This document shows, one piece after another, positions 56,632 to 64,000 of a stretch of 64,000 bases of DNA (positions are counted from its first letter, which is position 1; every line of letters begins with the position of its first letter). The stretch is from assembly GCA_040289295.1 (NCBI GenBank), contig PSLA01000009.1, positions 19,932-83,931 of the forward strand, written 5' to 3'. Source of the DNA: J051 sp040289295 (GTDB lineage: Bacteria > Armatimonadota > Fimbriimonadia > Fimbriimonadales > ATM1). Both the position numbers and the translations under genes were made by a program. A model generated the notes under the pieces. It worked only from the letters and a program-made list of their open reading frames with translations. It was not told the origin of the DNA and did not search any database.

Positions 56632-56638
56632 CGCGCGC

Positions 56639-57739
56639 ATGCCGACCTCCCCGCGCGCCAACCTTCAGCGCCTGCAGCCCTATTCGCCGGGCAAGCCGAT
56701 CGAGGAGGTTCAGCGGGAGTACGGACTGCGAAGCGTCATCAAGCTCGCGAGCAACGAGAACCCCCTCGGCCCTTCGCCGCGCGCGGTGGAGGCGATCCGA
56801 GCTGCAGCCGAGCGCGCGCACCTGTATCCTGACGCCTCCGCTGCCGCTCTGCGCCTCGCTTTGAGCAAGCGCCTCGGATTACCGATCGAGCAGGTCTCCG
56901 TGGGGAACGGCAGCGATGAGCTGATCCACTACCTCGGGGTCGCGTTTCTGGAGCGAGGCGATAACGTCGTTGCAGCGCATCCTTCCTTCGTGCGCTACTA
57001 CGCCACTGCCCACCTCGCCGACGCAGAGCTCCGCCTCATCCCACTCGACCACCACGAAGCCCACGACCTTGACGCCATGGCAGCAGCCGTGGATGAACGA
57101 ACCAAGCTCCTGTTCATCGCGAACCCCAACAACCCAACCGGCACCATCGTCTCAAGCGACCGCCTCCGCCGCCTGTTGGACATCGTCGGCGAGAGCACCG
57201 TCGTCGTGCTCGACGAAGCGTACTTCGAGTTCTGTGACAGCCCCGACCACATCGGCGCGCATCAGCTTTTGCAGGAGGACAGGCGAGTCGTCGGGTTACG
57301 CACCCTGAGCAAAACCTACGGCCTCGCCGGACTTCGCGTCGGATATCTCTTCGGACCGCTCGAATGGGTTCAAGCCATCGAAAAGGTGCGCGAGCCGTTC
57401 AACGTGAACTCTCTGGCACAAACAGCCGCGATCGCTGCGCTGCGTGACGAAGAGCACTTGCAAAGGAGCATCGAGCAAAACCGCCGCGGCATCGCGCGCC
57501 TTACCGACATCCTAACCGCGGCGGGCGCAAGCGTCGCGAAGAGTCACGCCAACTTCGTTTGGGCACGCTTCCCGTTCCCAACCGCTTCTCTCTGTGATGG
57601 ACTGCTCGCCAAAGGTGTCATCATCCGCTCCGGCGACGGGTTCGGCTGCCCAGATTGCGTTCGCGTCAGCGTCGGCACCGACGAGGAGCTGAACGCTTTC
57701 GAACTTGCATTGAAAGAAGTGATGCGCGTCGAGGCCTAG
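56639..57739 (+). CDS. hisC: Histidinol-phosphate aminotransferase
   Basis: Fold-type I PLP aminotransferase of histidine synthesis, 366 residues. Motifs: QPYSPGKPIEEVQREYG, KLASNENPLGPSPRA, GNGSDELI, FIANPNNPTGT (Asn contacting PLP), VVLDEAYFEF and the Schiff-base lysine in TLSKTYGLAGLRVGY. C-terminal arginine in VRVSVGT binds the phosphate. It is followed by a DAHP synthase, a pairing that often reflects a shared role of such enzymes in aromatic amino-acid transamination, so it could also serve Tyr/Phe synthesis. Confidence 0.93.
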   Translation: MPTSPRANLQRLQPYSPGKPIEEVQREYGLRSVIKLASNENPLGPSPRAVEAIRAAAERAHLYPDASAAALRLALSKRLGLPIEQVSVGNGSDELIHYLGVAFLERGDNVVAAHPSFVRYYATAHLADAELRLIPLDHHEAHDLDAMAAAVDERTKLLFIANPNNPTGTIVSSDRLRRLLDIVGESTVVVLDEAYFEFCDSPDHIGAHQLLQEDRRVVGLRTLSKTYGLAGLRVGYLFGPLEWVQAIEKVREPFNVNSLAQTAAIAALRDEEHLQRSIEQNRRGIARLTDILTAAGASVAKSHANFVWARFPFPTASLCDGLLAKGVIIRSGDGFGCPDCVRVSVGTDEELNAFELALKEVMRVEA

Positions 57740-57740
57740 G

Positions 57741-57773
57741 CAGGGAGGGCGACCGTCCCCGCGAGCCAAAATG
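57741..57773 (+). repeat. Palindromic repeat family A variant, copy 8
   Basis: CAGGGAGGGCGACCGTCC then CCGCGAGCCAAAATG, between hisC and the DAHP synthase gene. Same subfamily as the copy at 52389. Confidence 0.75.
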
Positions 57774-57802
57774 ACGCCTGCTCGTTAGAGCACAACAGAA
57801 AC

Positions 57803-58831
57803 ATGATCGTAGAGTTCCAATCGGGCGCGCCGCGAGATGCCGTCGAACGAATCCGCACGCTGCTCCTCACCGAGGGTTGCGACGTCGCTGAGGTGTTCGC
57901 TGGCCGCGTCGTTCTGCTCATTGCCGACAGGCACTGGCAAACGCCCCCGCTCGACCTGACCAGCCAGCTCAAAGCGAATCAATGGGTCGCGGACGTGCGA
58001 GGGCTGGATACCCTCATTCCCAGGGTCGCCGGCGCCGCCACGAGGCCTATTGTCGTCCGAGATGTTCGCTTCGGCGGCGATGACCTCGCGCTGATCGCCG
58101 GCCCTTGCACCGTCGAAACATACGAGGCGTTGCTCCAAACCGCCCAAGCCGCGCGGAGGTCGGGCGCGCAGTTCCTTCGCGGCGGAGCGTTCAAGCCAAC
58201 CACTTCGCCGTACAGCTATCGAGGCGCAGGTGAGGAGGCGCTGCAGGCGCTTNNNNNNNNNNNNNNNNNNNNNNNNNNNNNNNNNGGAAATGAACATGGG
58301 CGTCGTCACCGAAGTGATGTCGGCCGCGCAGGTGGAGCGCGTCGCCCAAGTCGCCGACATCCTGCAAGTCGGTGCGCGGAACATGCAGAACTTCGACCTG
58401 CTGCGTGAGGTCGGGCGTGCCGGCTCACCCGTCCTGCTAAAGCGCGGCTTCGGCGCGACGCTGGACGAGTGGCTCAATGCAGCCGAGCATATTGCAGTCG
58501 CAGGCAGCGAGCGCATCCTGCTCTGCGAGCGAGGCATCAGGTCCTTCGATCCCCTCACGCGCGCAAGCCTCGATGTCTCGGGCATCGCCGCCGCGCGCAC
58601 GCGAACCCACCTTCCAGTTCTCGCCGACCCGAGCCNNNNNNNNNNNNNNNNNNNNNNNNNNNNNNNNNNNNNNNNNNNNNNNNNNNNNNNNNNNNNNNNN
58701 NNNNNNNNNNNNNNNNNNNNNNNNNNNNNNNNNNNNNNNNNNTCGACTTCGACTCGTTCGCCCGCCTGGCTCGCCGCGCCCATGCAGTCTGGGGCGCCTT
58801 GCACGGCGAACGGCACGCCGACCTGCAGTAG
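57803..58831 (+). CDS. aroF: 3-deoxy-7-phosphoheptulonate (DAHP) synthase, interrupted by two gaps
   Basis: First enzyme of the shikimate pathway, of the type-I-beta (AroF/AroG-like of Thermotoga and Bacillus) kind. It has an N-terminal ferredoxin-like regulatory domain (about 1-70), then LALIAGPCTVETYEALL, FLRGGAFKPTTSPYSYRG, VVTEVMSAAQVERVAQVADI, LQVGARNMQNFDLLREVG, SPVLLKRGFGATLDEWLNAA and LLCERGIRSFDPLTRASLD. Two N runs (58253-58285 and 58636-58742) interrupt it and the frame changes at the first. The C-terminus (SFARLARRAHAVWGALHGER) resumes in the first frame and stops at 58831. The gene is probably intact in the organism. Confidence 0.88.
58253..58285. other. Assembly gap (33 N)
   Basis: Undetermined bases inside the DAHP synthase gene. 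The frames before and after differ, so the length is only an estimate. Confidence 0.99.
58636..58742. other. Assembly gap (107 N)
   Basis: Second undetermined run inside the DAHP synthase gene, covering the part that normally contains the conserved GHRD-type segment. Confidence 0.99.
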
Positions 58832-58840
58832 CTTTGCTGA

Positions 58841-58846
58841 TATACT
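58841..58846 (+). promoter_or_regulatory. TA box of the 58853 frame
   Basis: TATACT with six bases before a GTG at 58853. Confidence 0.4.
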
Positions 58847-58852
58847 GTCTGC

Positions 58853-59049
58853 GTGAACGACTCTCCCAGACTCAGCCTGTTCGCGCGCGTCGCCCAAACG
58901 GCCTCAGACGTCTCGAGGAACTCGAGGAAAAGGACCTAAACGCCTTTCGACAGGCATACGAGCGTCTCGCGGCAGAGGCTCGCGCGCGTTTGGTGGTCGG
59001 CGGAAGCGACACCGAAATCGAGAACTTCCCGCGCGACTACACAACCTGA
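58853..59049 (+). pseudogene. Small coiled-coil protein gene with a probable frameshift
   Basis: From GTG 58853 the frame reads NDSPRLSLFARVAQ and then stops early at 58939. The alternative frame continues sensibly as GLRRLEELEEKDLNAFRQAY, ERLAAEARARLVVGG and SDTEIENFPRDYTT, ending at 59049. Adding one A to the CAAAC run near 58900 joins them into a protein of about 65 residues with a charged helical middle. The TA box supports the GTG. No family is recognised. It converges on the portal-like gene with overlapping stops. Confidence 0.45.
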
Positions 59050-60131
59050 CCGGTAACGAATACGTCCAACACTGGCTCGTCGAAATGGAACGATGGATAC
59101 GGGCCGCCGCCGAAGTTCAGGTCGATCAGCGGGCGAATCACCTGCTCGTTCATCACCGCCTCCTGCAAGTCTCTCCGCAATCCAGCCAACTGCATGATCA
59201 GCACTTGAAGGTGTACCTTCCCGAGCGCAAGCGAGCCGACTTTGCGGGAGTCATCCGTCGTTAGCGTCTCGCCGAGGATTGCGCGCGCGATCTCACGGTT
59301 GTGATAGTCAATCGCTTCGAGGTACGACGACCGCGCCTCCCGCCCGGCGTCCAGCAACGAGATCTCGACGTCGTCGGGATGCACGACCGCTGCCTGTCGC
59401 TGAAGCCGCTCCAACGCGTCCAGCAGCGCCGTTTGCGCGTCCTCCGGCAGTCCGCGGCGGAATCTCCCGAGAACGGTTGGCGAGGCGTACTTCTCGAGGT
59501 GCGCGGACCATTGGCGGATCAACTCTCGCTTAACCTTCCAGTGGGAGTAAGCCGAGCGGAGGTCCGACTCGCCCATCGGCTGTTGATAGCGCCGGTTGTA
59601 GGCGTACACGATGAACTTCTCGCGAGGAAGACGCACCTCTGAGCGACCGGGAACGTGAAGGTATAGCCCGCGGAGGTTGAGGAACTCATCCGTGTCAAAG
59701 CCGAACAGCGCGGGGTCCTTCGGCTTAACCGCGCCAAGAATAACCTTCCCTCGATACTCGCCGGTCATCACGGCGCGAAACACCTTCTCCAGCACCGCAA
59801 ACCCCTTAGCGATCGCATCGAGAGCGTCGAAGAGGATCGTGTTCGGGCTTCCTTGAAGCTCGTCGAGGGCAAAGCGGATGAATCGCGAGCGCTCGTCGCT
59901 CTCAGGTTCAATGCGCCACGGAACCGCGAGCGCGCCCAATTTCTTTACCGTTATCGCTGAACGCACCAGCGGATCGCAAAGCATCTCTTCGTAGGTCGCC
60001 AGACCGAGGCCCTGCCCGAACGCAGCGGCGGATGCGCCCGGATAGCGCAATGCGTCTGCGGCTGCTCGGGTGAGCGCGGGCGCCTGGTCCCTCATCATCC
60101 ACCGCTTGATTCGTCGCAAGACCTTTCGCAT
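59037..60131 (-). CDS. DUF935 family (Mu gp29-like phage portal) protein
   Basis: A 364-residue protein resembling the portal proteins of Mu-like phages: TYEEMLCDPLVRSAITVKKL, LGALAVPWRIEPESDERS, NTILFDALDAIAKGFAVLEK, VPGRSEVRLPREKFIVYAYN, a GESDLRSAYSHWKVKRELI helix and EAIDYHNREIARAILGETLT. Mu gp29 is about 500 residues, so this is a short form that lacks most of the C-terminal region. Starts at 60131 (AGGGAG just upstream), 60146 or 60173 are possible. No other phage gene (terminase, protease, capsid) is adjacent. Confidence 0.75.
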   Translation of the reverse strand: MRKVLRRIKRWMMRDQAPALTRAAADALRYPGASAAAFGQGLGLATYEEMLCDPLVRSAITVKKLGALAVPWRIEPESDERSRFIRFALDELQGSPNTILFDALDAIAKGFAVLEKVFRAVMTGEYRGKVILGAVKPKDPALFGFDTDEFLNLRGLYLHVPGRSEVRLPREKFIVYAYNRRYQQPMGESDLRSAYSHWKVKRELIRQWSAHLEKYASPTVLGRFRRGLPEDAQTALLDALERLQRQAAVVHPDDVEISLLDAGREARSSYLEAIDYHNREIARAILGETLTTDDSRKVGSLALGKVHLQVLIMQLAGLRRDLQEAVMNEQVIRPLIDLNFGGGPYPSFHFDEPVLDVFVTGQVV

Positions 60132-60189
60132 CAGCTCCCTTCTCATTAGGGAGTGGCGAAGCGCGAACGTCAACCAGGATTGACGTCAG

Positions 60190-60195
60190 TATAAT
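60190..60195 (+). promoter_or_regulatory. TA box of the VPS10-like gene
   Basis: Perfect TATAAT with seven bases before the ATG at 60203; no Shine-Dalgarno sequence. Confidence 0.65.
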
Positions 60196-60202
60196 CCGCC
60201 CC

Positions 60203-63103
60203 ATGGTTGGAACCCTCGCCTTCATGGCTCTCGCCCTGCAACAGATGGATAAGCTGGAGGAGCTCCGCATGTACCACCAGCCGGTGCGTGGGATGTCAGC
60301 GCAAGAGCGCCTCCAGGGCTACGAACTGCGCCTGAAGATGGAGCGTGAGTCCCCCCTCAACCAGGTTCTCTTCCGCAATGTGGGCCCGACGATACAAGGC
60401 GGGCGCATCGTCGACATTGCGGTCCCAGATGGTAACCCTGCCGGACTCCTCATCGCCTTCGCAACCGGGGGCCTTTGGAGAACTACAAACATGGGCACCA
60501 CGTGGGAGCCGCTGTTCGACCGCGAGAGCGCTAACAGCATCGGCGACATCGACGTCTTCGGCGCGAACGGCAAACTAATCTGGGTGGCAACCGGCGAGGC
60601 GAACTCAAGCCGGACCTCGTATGCGGGCACCGGCGTCTTCAAGTCGGAGGACGGTGGAAGGACATGGCAGCACATGGGCCTCGAAGAATCGCACCACATC
60701 GGGCGTGTGCTTATCCATCCGCGCAATCCGAACATTGTGTACGTCGCCGCGATAGGTCATCTCTACTCTTGGAACGAGGAGCGGGGCGTGTATCGAACGA
60801 AGGACGGCGGGCGGACGTGGGAGCACGTCCTCAAAGTGAACGAGCGCACCGGGGCGATTGACATCTTGATGCATCCCACCAACGCAAACGTGCTCTTTGC
60901 TTCCATGTGGGAGCGCGACCGCCGGGCGTGGAACTTCCTCGAAAGCGGCCCAGGCAGCGGACTCTATCGCTCTGATGACGGAGGCGACTCGTGGACAAAG
61001 GTGACTGGCGGACTTCCCGATGGGCAGTACGTGGGACGCATCGGCGTGTCAATCTGCCGAAGCAAGCCAAACGTAATGTACGCGCTCATTGACAACCAGG
61101 CGCCGCGACCGGAGGCAGAACGCGACGATGAACGCGTCCCCTCGGGGGAGCTCACGCTCCGCAGACTCCGGATGTTGAACGAGGAGCAGTTCCTGCAGGT
61201 TCCGCGCGACGTGCTGGCGCGGTTCTTCCTGCGCTCCTTGCCCGACCTAGACCTCGAAGGTGTGTTGAACAAGGTGCGCGCGGGCGAGATGAAGGTGCAA
61301 GACATCATTGATCACATGCGCGACGCGAACGCGACGATGTTCGACAACACCATCATCGGGGCAGAGCTCTATAGAAGCGACGACGGCGGCCGCACGTGGC
61401 GACGTACGCACGACTTTCGGCTCGACAGCCTCTACAACACCTATGGCTACTACTTCGGTCAGGTCGGTGTGGACCCGACCAATCCCGACAAAGTGTTCCT
61501 CCTCGGAGTGCCGATTCTGATGAGCGAAGATGGCGGCAAGAGCTTTCGCAACGTCGGTGGTCGCGGCGTGCACGTTGACCACCACGCAATCTGGATCGAC
61601 CCTCGCTGGCCGCAGCGCATCGCCCTTGGCAACGACGGCGGGCTGAACCTCAGTTGGGACGGAGGCAACACCTGGCAGAGGGTGAACAACCTGCCCGTTG
61701 GGCAATTCACAACCATTGCGCTCGACAACGCAAGGCCGTATCGCATCTACGGCGGCTTGCAAGACAACGGAACGATGCGCGGTACGAGCACCCATAACCC
61801 GCTCCGCGACGATCTGTGGGAATGGGAAACGATCGGCGGAGGCGACGGCGCAACCGTGCAAGTAGACCTGCGAACGAACGAAACGGTCTTCACCTCATCG
61901 CAGTTCGGTTCCGCATCAGCGAGGAACTACCCTACGCGCGAGGCGTGGAACATCACGCCGCGTAGCCGAGCCGGTGAACCGCCGCTGCGATACAACTGGG
62001 TAACGCCGTTCCTCTTGTCGCCGCATCATCCGGACATTCTGTATTTCGCCGCAAATCGTGTGTTCCGATCCCTAAATCAGGGGCGAACCTGGACGGCGAT
62101 CTCCGATGACCTGACCGGTGAGCCGAGGCAGGGCGACGTGCCGTTCGGCACCTGCACTGCCATCAGCGAAAGCCCCCTCCAGTTCGGACTGCTGTACGTT
62201 GGTACCGATAACGGCCGCGTTTGGCGTTCCGACGACGGCGGGGTCAACTGGCGCGACGTCTCGCGACATCTGGTGCCTTTCAAGTGGATCTCCCGAATCC
62301 TCGCCTCGCCGCATGACGCGAACACCGTTTATGTCGCTTTGAGCGGTTATCGCGACGACGACTTCGCCCCTTATCTGTTCCGCAGCACCGACCGCGGCGA
62401 AACGTGGACGCGCATCTCCTATGGCTTGCCGAACGAGACGATCAACGTCGTGCGCGAGGATCCGCTCATGCGCGACCTGTTGTACGTCGGCACCGACCTC
62501 GGCGTCTTCCTCTCTTGGGACGCAGGGACGACCTGGACGGTGATGACCGGCAATCTTCCTCACGTTCCAGTGCACGACTTGCAGGTGCATCCGCGGGACA
62601 GGGAGCTGGTTCTCGGCACGCACGGCCGAAGCGTGTTCGTCGCCGACCTGTCGTTGATCCAGCAGCTCACATCCGAGGTCCGCAAGAAGGCGATTCACGT
62701 CTTCCCCATTGCGCCGGTGGCGCGCTCCGCGACGTGGGGCTACGAGCCGCGCTCGCCCTACGCTCTGTTCAACCCAGATCGCACCGTCCGCGTCGCCTTC
62801 TGGCTATCGAGCGCCGGCGCGGTTCGCGCGCAAATCAAGGACGCGAGCGGCGCGGTGGTCAAGACGGAGGAAGCAAGCGGCGCGTATGGGCTGAACTTCC
62901 TCGACGTCAGCCTGATGCTCTCTCCCGGTAAGCCGATTCCGCCCGATGGTTTGGACTGGAGACCGCAGACGGTGCAAGAGATTCTTAAGGACCCGTTCGA
63001 AGAGTACCGACCCAAGTACCTCGACGCGGGCGCCTACACCCTCGAGGTGTCAAGCGCCGGGCACTCGTTCGGCACGCGTCTCGAACTGCGTGGTGAGCGC
63101 TGA
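60203..63103 (+). CDS. Large VPS10/BNR-repeat beta-propeller protein
   Basis: A 966-residue protein with a short N-terminal hydrophobic segment (MVGTLAFMALALQQ). Many Asp-box/BNR motifs of the S-x-D-x-G-x-T-W type follow: SEDGGRTWQ, TKDGGRTWE, SDDGGDSWTK, SDDGGRTWRR, SEDGGKSFR, SWDGGNTWQ, SDDGGVNWR, STDRGETWTR and SWDAGTTWT. They suggest two sortilin (VPS10)-like propellers (about 50-380 and 400-780), then a beta-rich C-terminal domain from about 800. A charged insert at about 300-390 (EAERDDERVPSGEL) separates the halves. Such proteins occur widely as secreted 'glycosyl hydrolases' without proven activity; the sialidase catalytic arginines are not evident. Confidence 0.85.
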   Translation: MVGTLAFMALALQQMDKLEELRMYHQPVRGMSAQERLQGYELRLKMERESPLNQVLFRNVGPTIQGGRIVDIAVPDGNPAGLLIAFATGGLWRTTNMGTTWEPLFDRESANSIGDIDVFGANGKLIWVATGEANSSRTSYAGTGVFKSEDGGRTWQHMGLEESHHIGRVLIHPRNPNIVYVAAIGHLYSWNEERGVYRTKDGGRTWEHVLKVNERTGAIDILMHPTNANVLFASMWERDRRAWNFLESGPGSGLYRSDDGGDSWTKVTGGLPDGQYVGRIGVSICRSKPNVMYALIDNQAPRPEAERDDERVPSGELTLRRLRMLNEEQFLQVPRDVLARFFLRSLPDLDLEGVLNKVRAGEMKVQDIIDHMRDANATMFDNTIIGAELYRSDDGGRTWRRTHDFRLDSLYNTYGYYFGQVGVDPTNPDKVFLLGVPILMSEDGGKSFRNVGGRGVHVDHHAIWIDPRWPQRIALGNDGGLNLSWDGGNTWQRVNNLPVGQFTTIALDNARPYRIYGGLQDNGTMRGTSTHNPLRDDLWEWETIGGGDGATVQVDLRTNETVFTSSQFGSASARNYPTREAWNITPRSRAGEPPLRYNWVTPFLLSPHHPDILYFAANRVFRSLNQGRTWTAISDDLTGEPRQGDVPFGTCTAISESPLQFGLLYVGTDNGRVWRSDDGGVNWRDVSRHLVPFKWISRILASPHDANTVYVALSGYRDDDFAPYLFRSTDRGETWTRISYGLPNETINVVREDPLMRDLLYVGTDLGVFLSWDAGTTWTVMTGNLPHVPVHDLQVHPRDRELVLGTHGRSVFVADLSLIQQLTSEVRKKAIHVFPIAPVARSATWGYEPRSPYALFNPDRTVRVAFWLSSAGAVRAQIKDASGAVVKTEEASGAYGLNFLDVSLMLSPGKPIPPDGLDWRPQTVQEILKDPFEEYRPKYLDAGAYTLEVSSAGHSFGTRLELRGER

Positions 63104-63129
63104 CCCTTTGATCTGACGCAGGGCGTCGG

Positions 63130-63759
63130 TCATCGCCCATTGCCGCGCAGTCGCGAGATGTACTGCTCCCATGGCTCCACCGAGTACACGAACCGCAGCT
63201 CGTCAAGTGTCGGCATTCCCATCAGTCCGCACTTTTGCAGCTCGGGGGCGAGTTCCTCGAACAGGCGAGCCAACGCTTGTCGTTTGTCGGCGCGTTCTTC
63301 TTCCCTGAGCCGATCAAACTCCAACCAGATGCGCCCGTAGATCAATACACGCAATGCATTCTCGATCTTGGGCCTCCCGCTCCCTGTTGTCACGTCCGCC
63401 TCAATGCTCCATTCCCTTCCATCCGGGAGACGGTATGGCTGGCGGACAAACACGACGCCCATGTCGGGCTTTGGTTCCAGAGCGACCTCCCCATCGCGCA
63501 ACTCTGCACGCGCATATTGCGAGAACAAGGTTCTTAACAAGCAGGAGAGGCTTTCCTCGGTCAAGCCCAGGCCGGCTACCTCTTCCTCGGAGATGAGCCG
63601 CAACAGGCGCCGGCCATCCCCTGCCTCTATCGCAGCGATGGCATCCTTCGCGACTTCCTCCGGCGACGGAACCCGGAAGATGAAGTAGTAGGCGAGGAGC
63701 GAGGCAGCGACAAGCAACCCCGCTCCCCAAAGAACCCAGCGCTTGCGCGAGCTCGACAT
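63130..63759 (-). CDS. Membrane-anchored protein of unknown function
   Basis: A 209-residue protein with a basic N-terminus, one membrane segment (about 9-27, VLWGAGLLVAASLLAYYFIF) and an extracytoplasmic domain starting PSPEEVAKDAIAAIEAGDGR, then a mixed strand region (MGVVFVRQPYRLPDGREWSI) and a charged helix (LREEERADKRQALARLFEEL). The layout resembles the 45900-46433 protein. Its ATG overlaps the stop of the cysteine-rich gene upstream (TAATG), so the two are co-translated. No family recognised. Confidence 0.6.
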   Translation of the reverse strand: MSSSRKRWVLWGAGLLVAASLLAYYFIFRVPSPEEVAKDAIAAIEAGDGRRLLRLISEEEVAGLGLTEESLSCLLRTLFSQYARAELRDGEVALEPKPDMGVVFVRQPYRLPDGREWSIEADVTTGSGRPKIENALRVLIYGRIWLEFDRLREEERADKRQALARLFEELAPELQKCGLMGMPTLDELRFVYSVEPWEQYISRLRGNGR

Positions 63760-64000
63760 TAGCCGAAGCAGTGCCCGTCGGAACCGCAGTTGGGATTATC
63801 GCCGTCCCTGTTGATTCGAGTGCACAGCGCTCTCCAAACGCGGTTACAGCACACATACCGCCCCTGGAAGTACCTGCAAATTGTTTCCTTGACCTCGTAG
63901 CAGCAGTAGTAATAGACCGTAACGCTTGTGGGGTTGCATTGTGGGTCCTTTTCGCTACACTTCAGAAGGATCGTGCCGCAGGGGTTTTGGCCAGGCGGCT
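63759..64000 (-). CDS. Cysteine-rich protein (5' end outside window)
   Basis: The last 79 residues of a protein cut by the right edge: GQNPCGTILLKCSEKDPQCN, then TSVTVYYYCCYEVKETICRY, FQGRYVCCNRVWRALC and NPNCGSDGHCFG. Eleven cysteines occur in 79 residues, including two CC pairs, with many Tyr, Lys, Arg and Asp. Such density suggests disulfide bonds and export, or metal binding; the signal peptide, if any, is beyond the edge. The stop codon overlaps the start of the membrane protein at 63130-63759, so they probably work together. I know no family with this pattern. Confidence 0.55.
   Translation of the reverse strand, partial: PPGQNPCGTILLKCSEKDPQCNPTSVTVYYYCCYEVKETICRYFQGRYVCCNRVWRALCTRINRDGDNPNCGSDGHCFG

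Noticed and set aside
59037..60131. Prophage
   Set aside because: Only the portal-like gene is phage-like; flanking genes are ordinary chromosomal genes and no attachment repeats were noticed at the tRNAs.
1..64000. CRISPR array, rRNA genes, replication origin
   Set aside because: No regularly spaced direct repeats, no rRNA-like sequence and no dnaA-box cluster or dnaA/dnaN genes were seen.

Overview
The window is a GC-rich (roughly 60%) bacterial chromosome segment of 64 kb with four runs of N (1857-1866, 12444-12453, 58253-58285, 58636-58742), so it is probably a draft or metagenome-assembled contig. Genes are dense and sit on both strands. No rRNA, CRISPR array or prophage block is visible. 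Diagnostic genes are futalosine-type menaquinone synthesis (mqnA, an mqnP-like prenyltransferase, mqnE), the tmk-darA-holB trio familiar from Firmicutes, a SpoIIIAA-like R3H ATPase, a DivIVA-domain protein, ThyX, a KimA-type potassium permease, flagellar hook genes and polysaccharide export genes. My best inference is a Terrabacteria lineage such as Armatimonadota (Fimbriimonadia). This rests on gene content only.

Layout. 1-7000, minus strand: one long overlapping operon ribBA-ribH-htrA-R3H ATPase-tmk-darA-holB, then an ECF sigma factor cut by the window edge. 7000-10000: a regulatory interval with a candidate small RNA, then gatB, a secreted TPR protein, divIVA and a DUF167 gene. 10000-15300: DUF1844, endonuclease IV, comEA, a GT2 glycosyltransferase, mqnA, thyX and a redoxin. 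15300-22200: an envelope polysaccharide region (exported protein, three GT4 glycosyltransferases, a sugar-nucleotide epimerase, an SLBB export protein). 22300-30300: a PafA-like phosphatase, an unpaired scoB, an insertion-sequence remnant, a UbiA prenyltransferase, tRNA-Ile, a PQQ-like propeller protein, dprA and nagA. 30300-37500: a broken kimA with a coupled STAS-USP gene, then hutU, an endonuclease/exonuclease/phosphatase-family gene, hutI, arsC and tRNA-Thr. 37700-52400: GH127, an E2 acyltransferase, maf/moeZ, DUF4139, an M29 peptidase, ribF, uvrA and mqnE. 52600-56500: flgE, a flagellar operon protein, flgD and fliK. 56600-64000: hisC, a gapped DAHP synthase, a lone DUF935 phage-portal-like gene, a 966-residue VPS10/BNR propeller protein, and a membrane protein coupled to a cysteine-rich protein cut by the right edge.

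Three things stand out. (1) About twenty genes have a TANAAT-like box ending 6-9 bases before the start codon and no Shine-Dalgarno sequence, which is the signature of leaderless transcripts; other genes have strong Shine-Dalgarno sites. (2) Two families of GC-rich palindromic repeats are scattered between genes, and one copy is read in frame inside a glycosyltransferase. (3) A c-di-AMP/potassium theme: the receptor darA, a KimA-type permease disrupted by a stop codon and a frameshift, and a STAS-USP fusion coupled to it.
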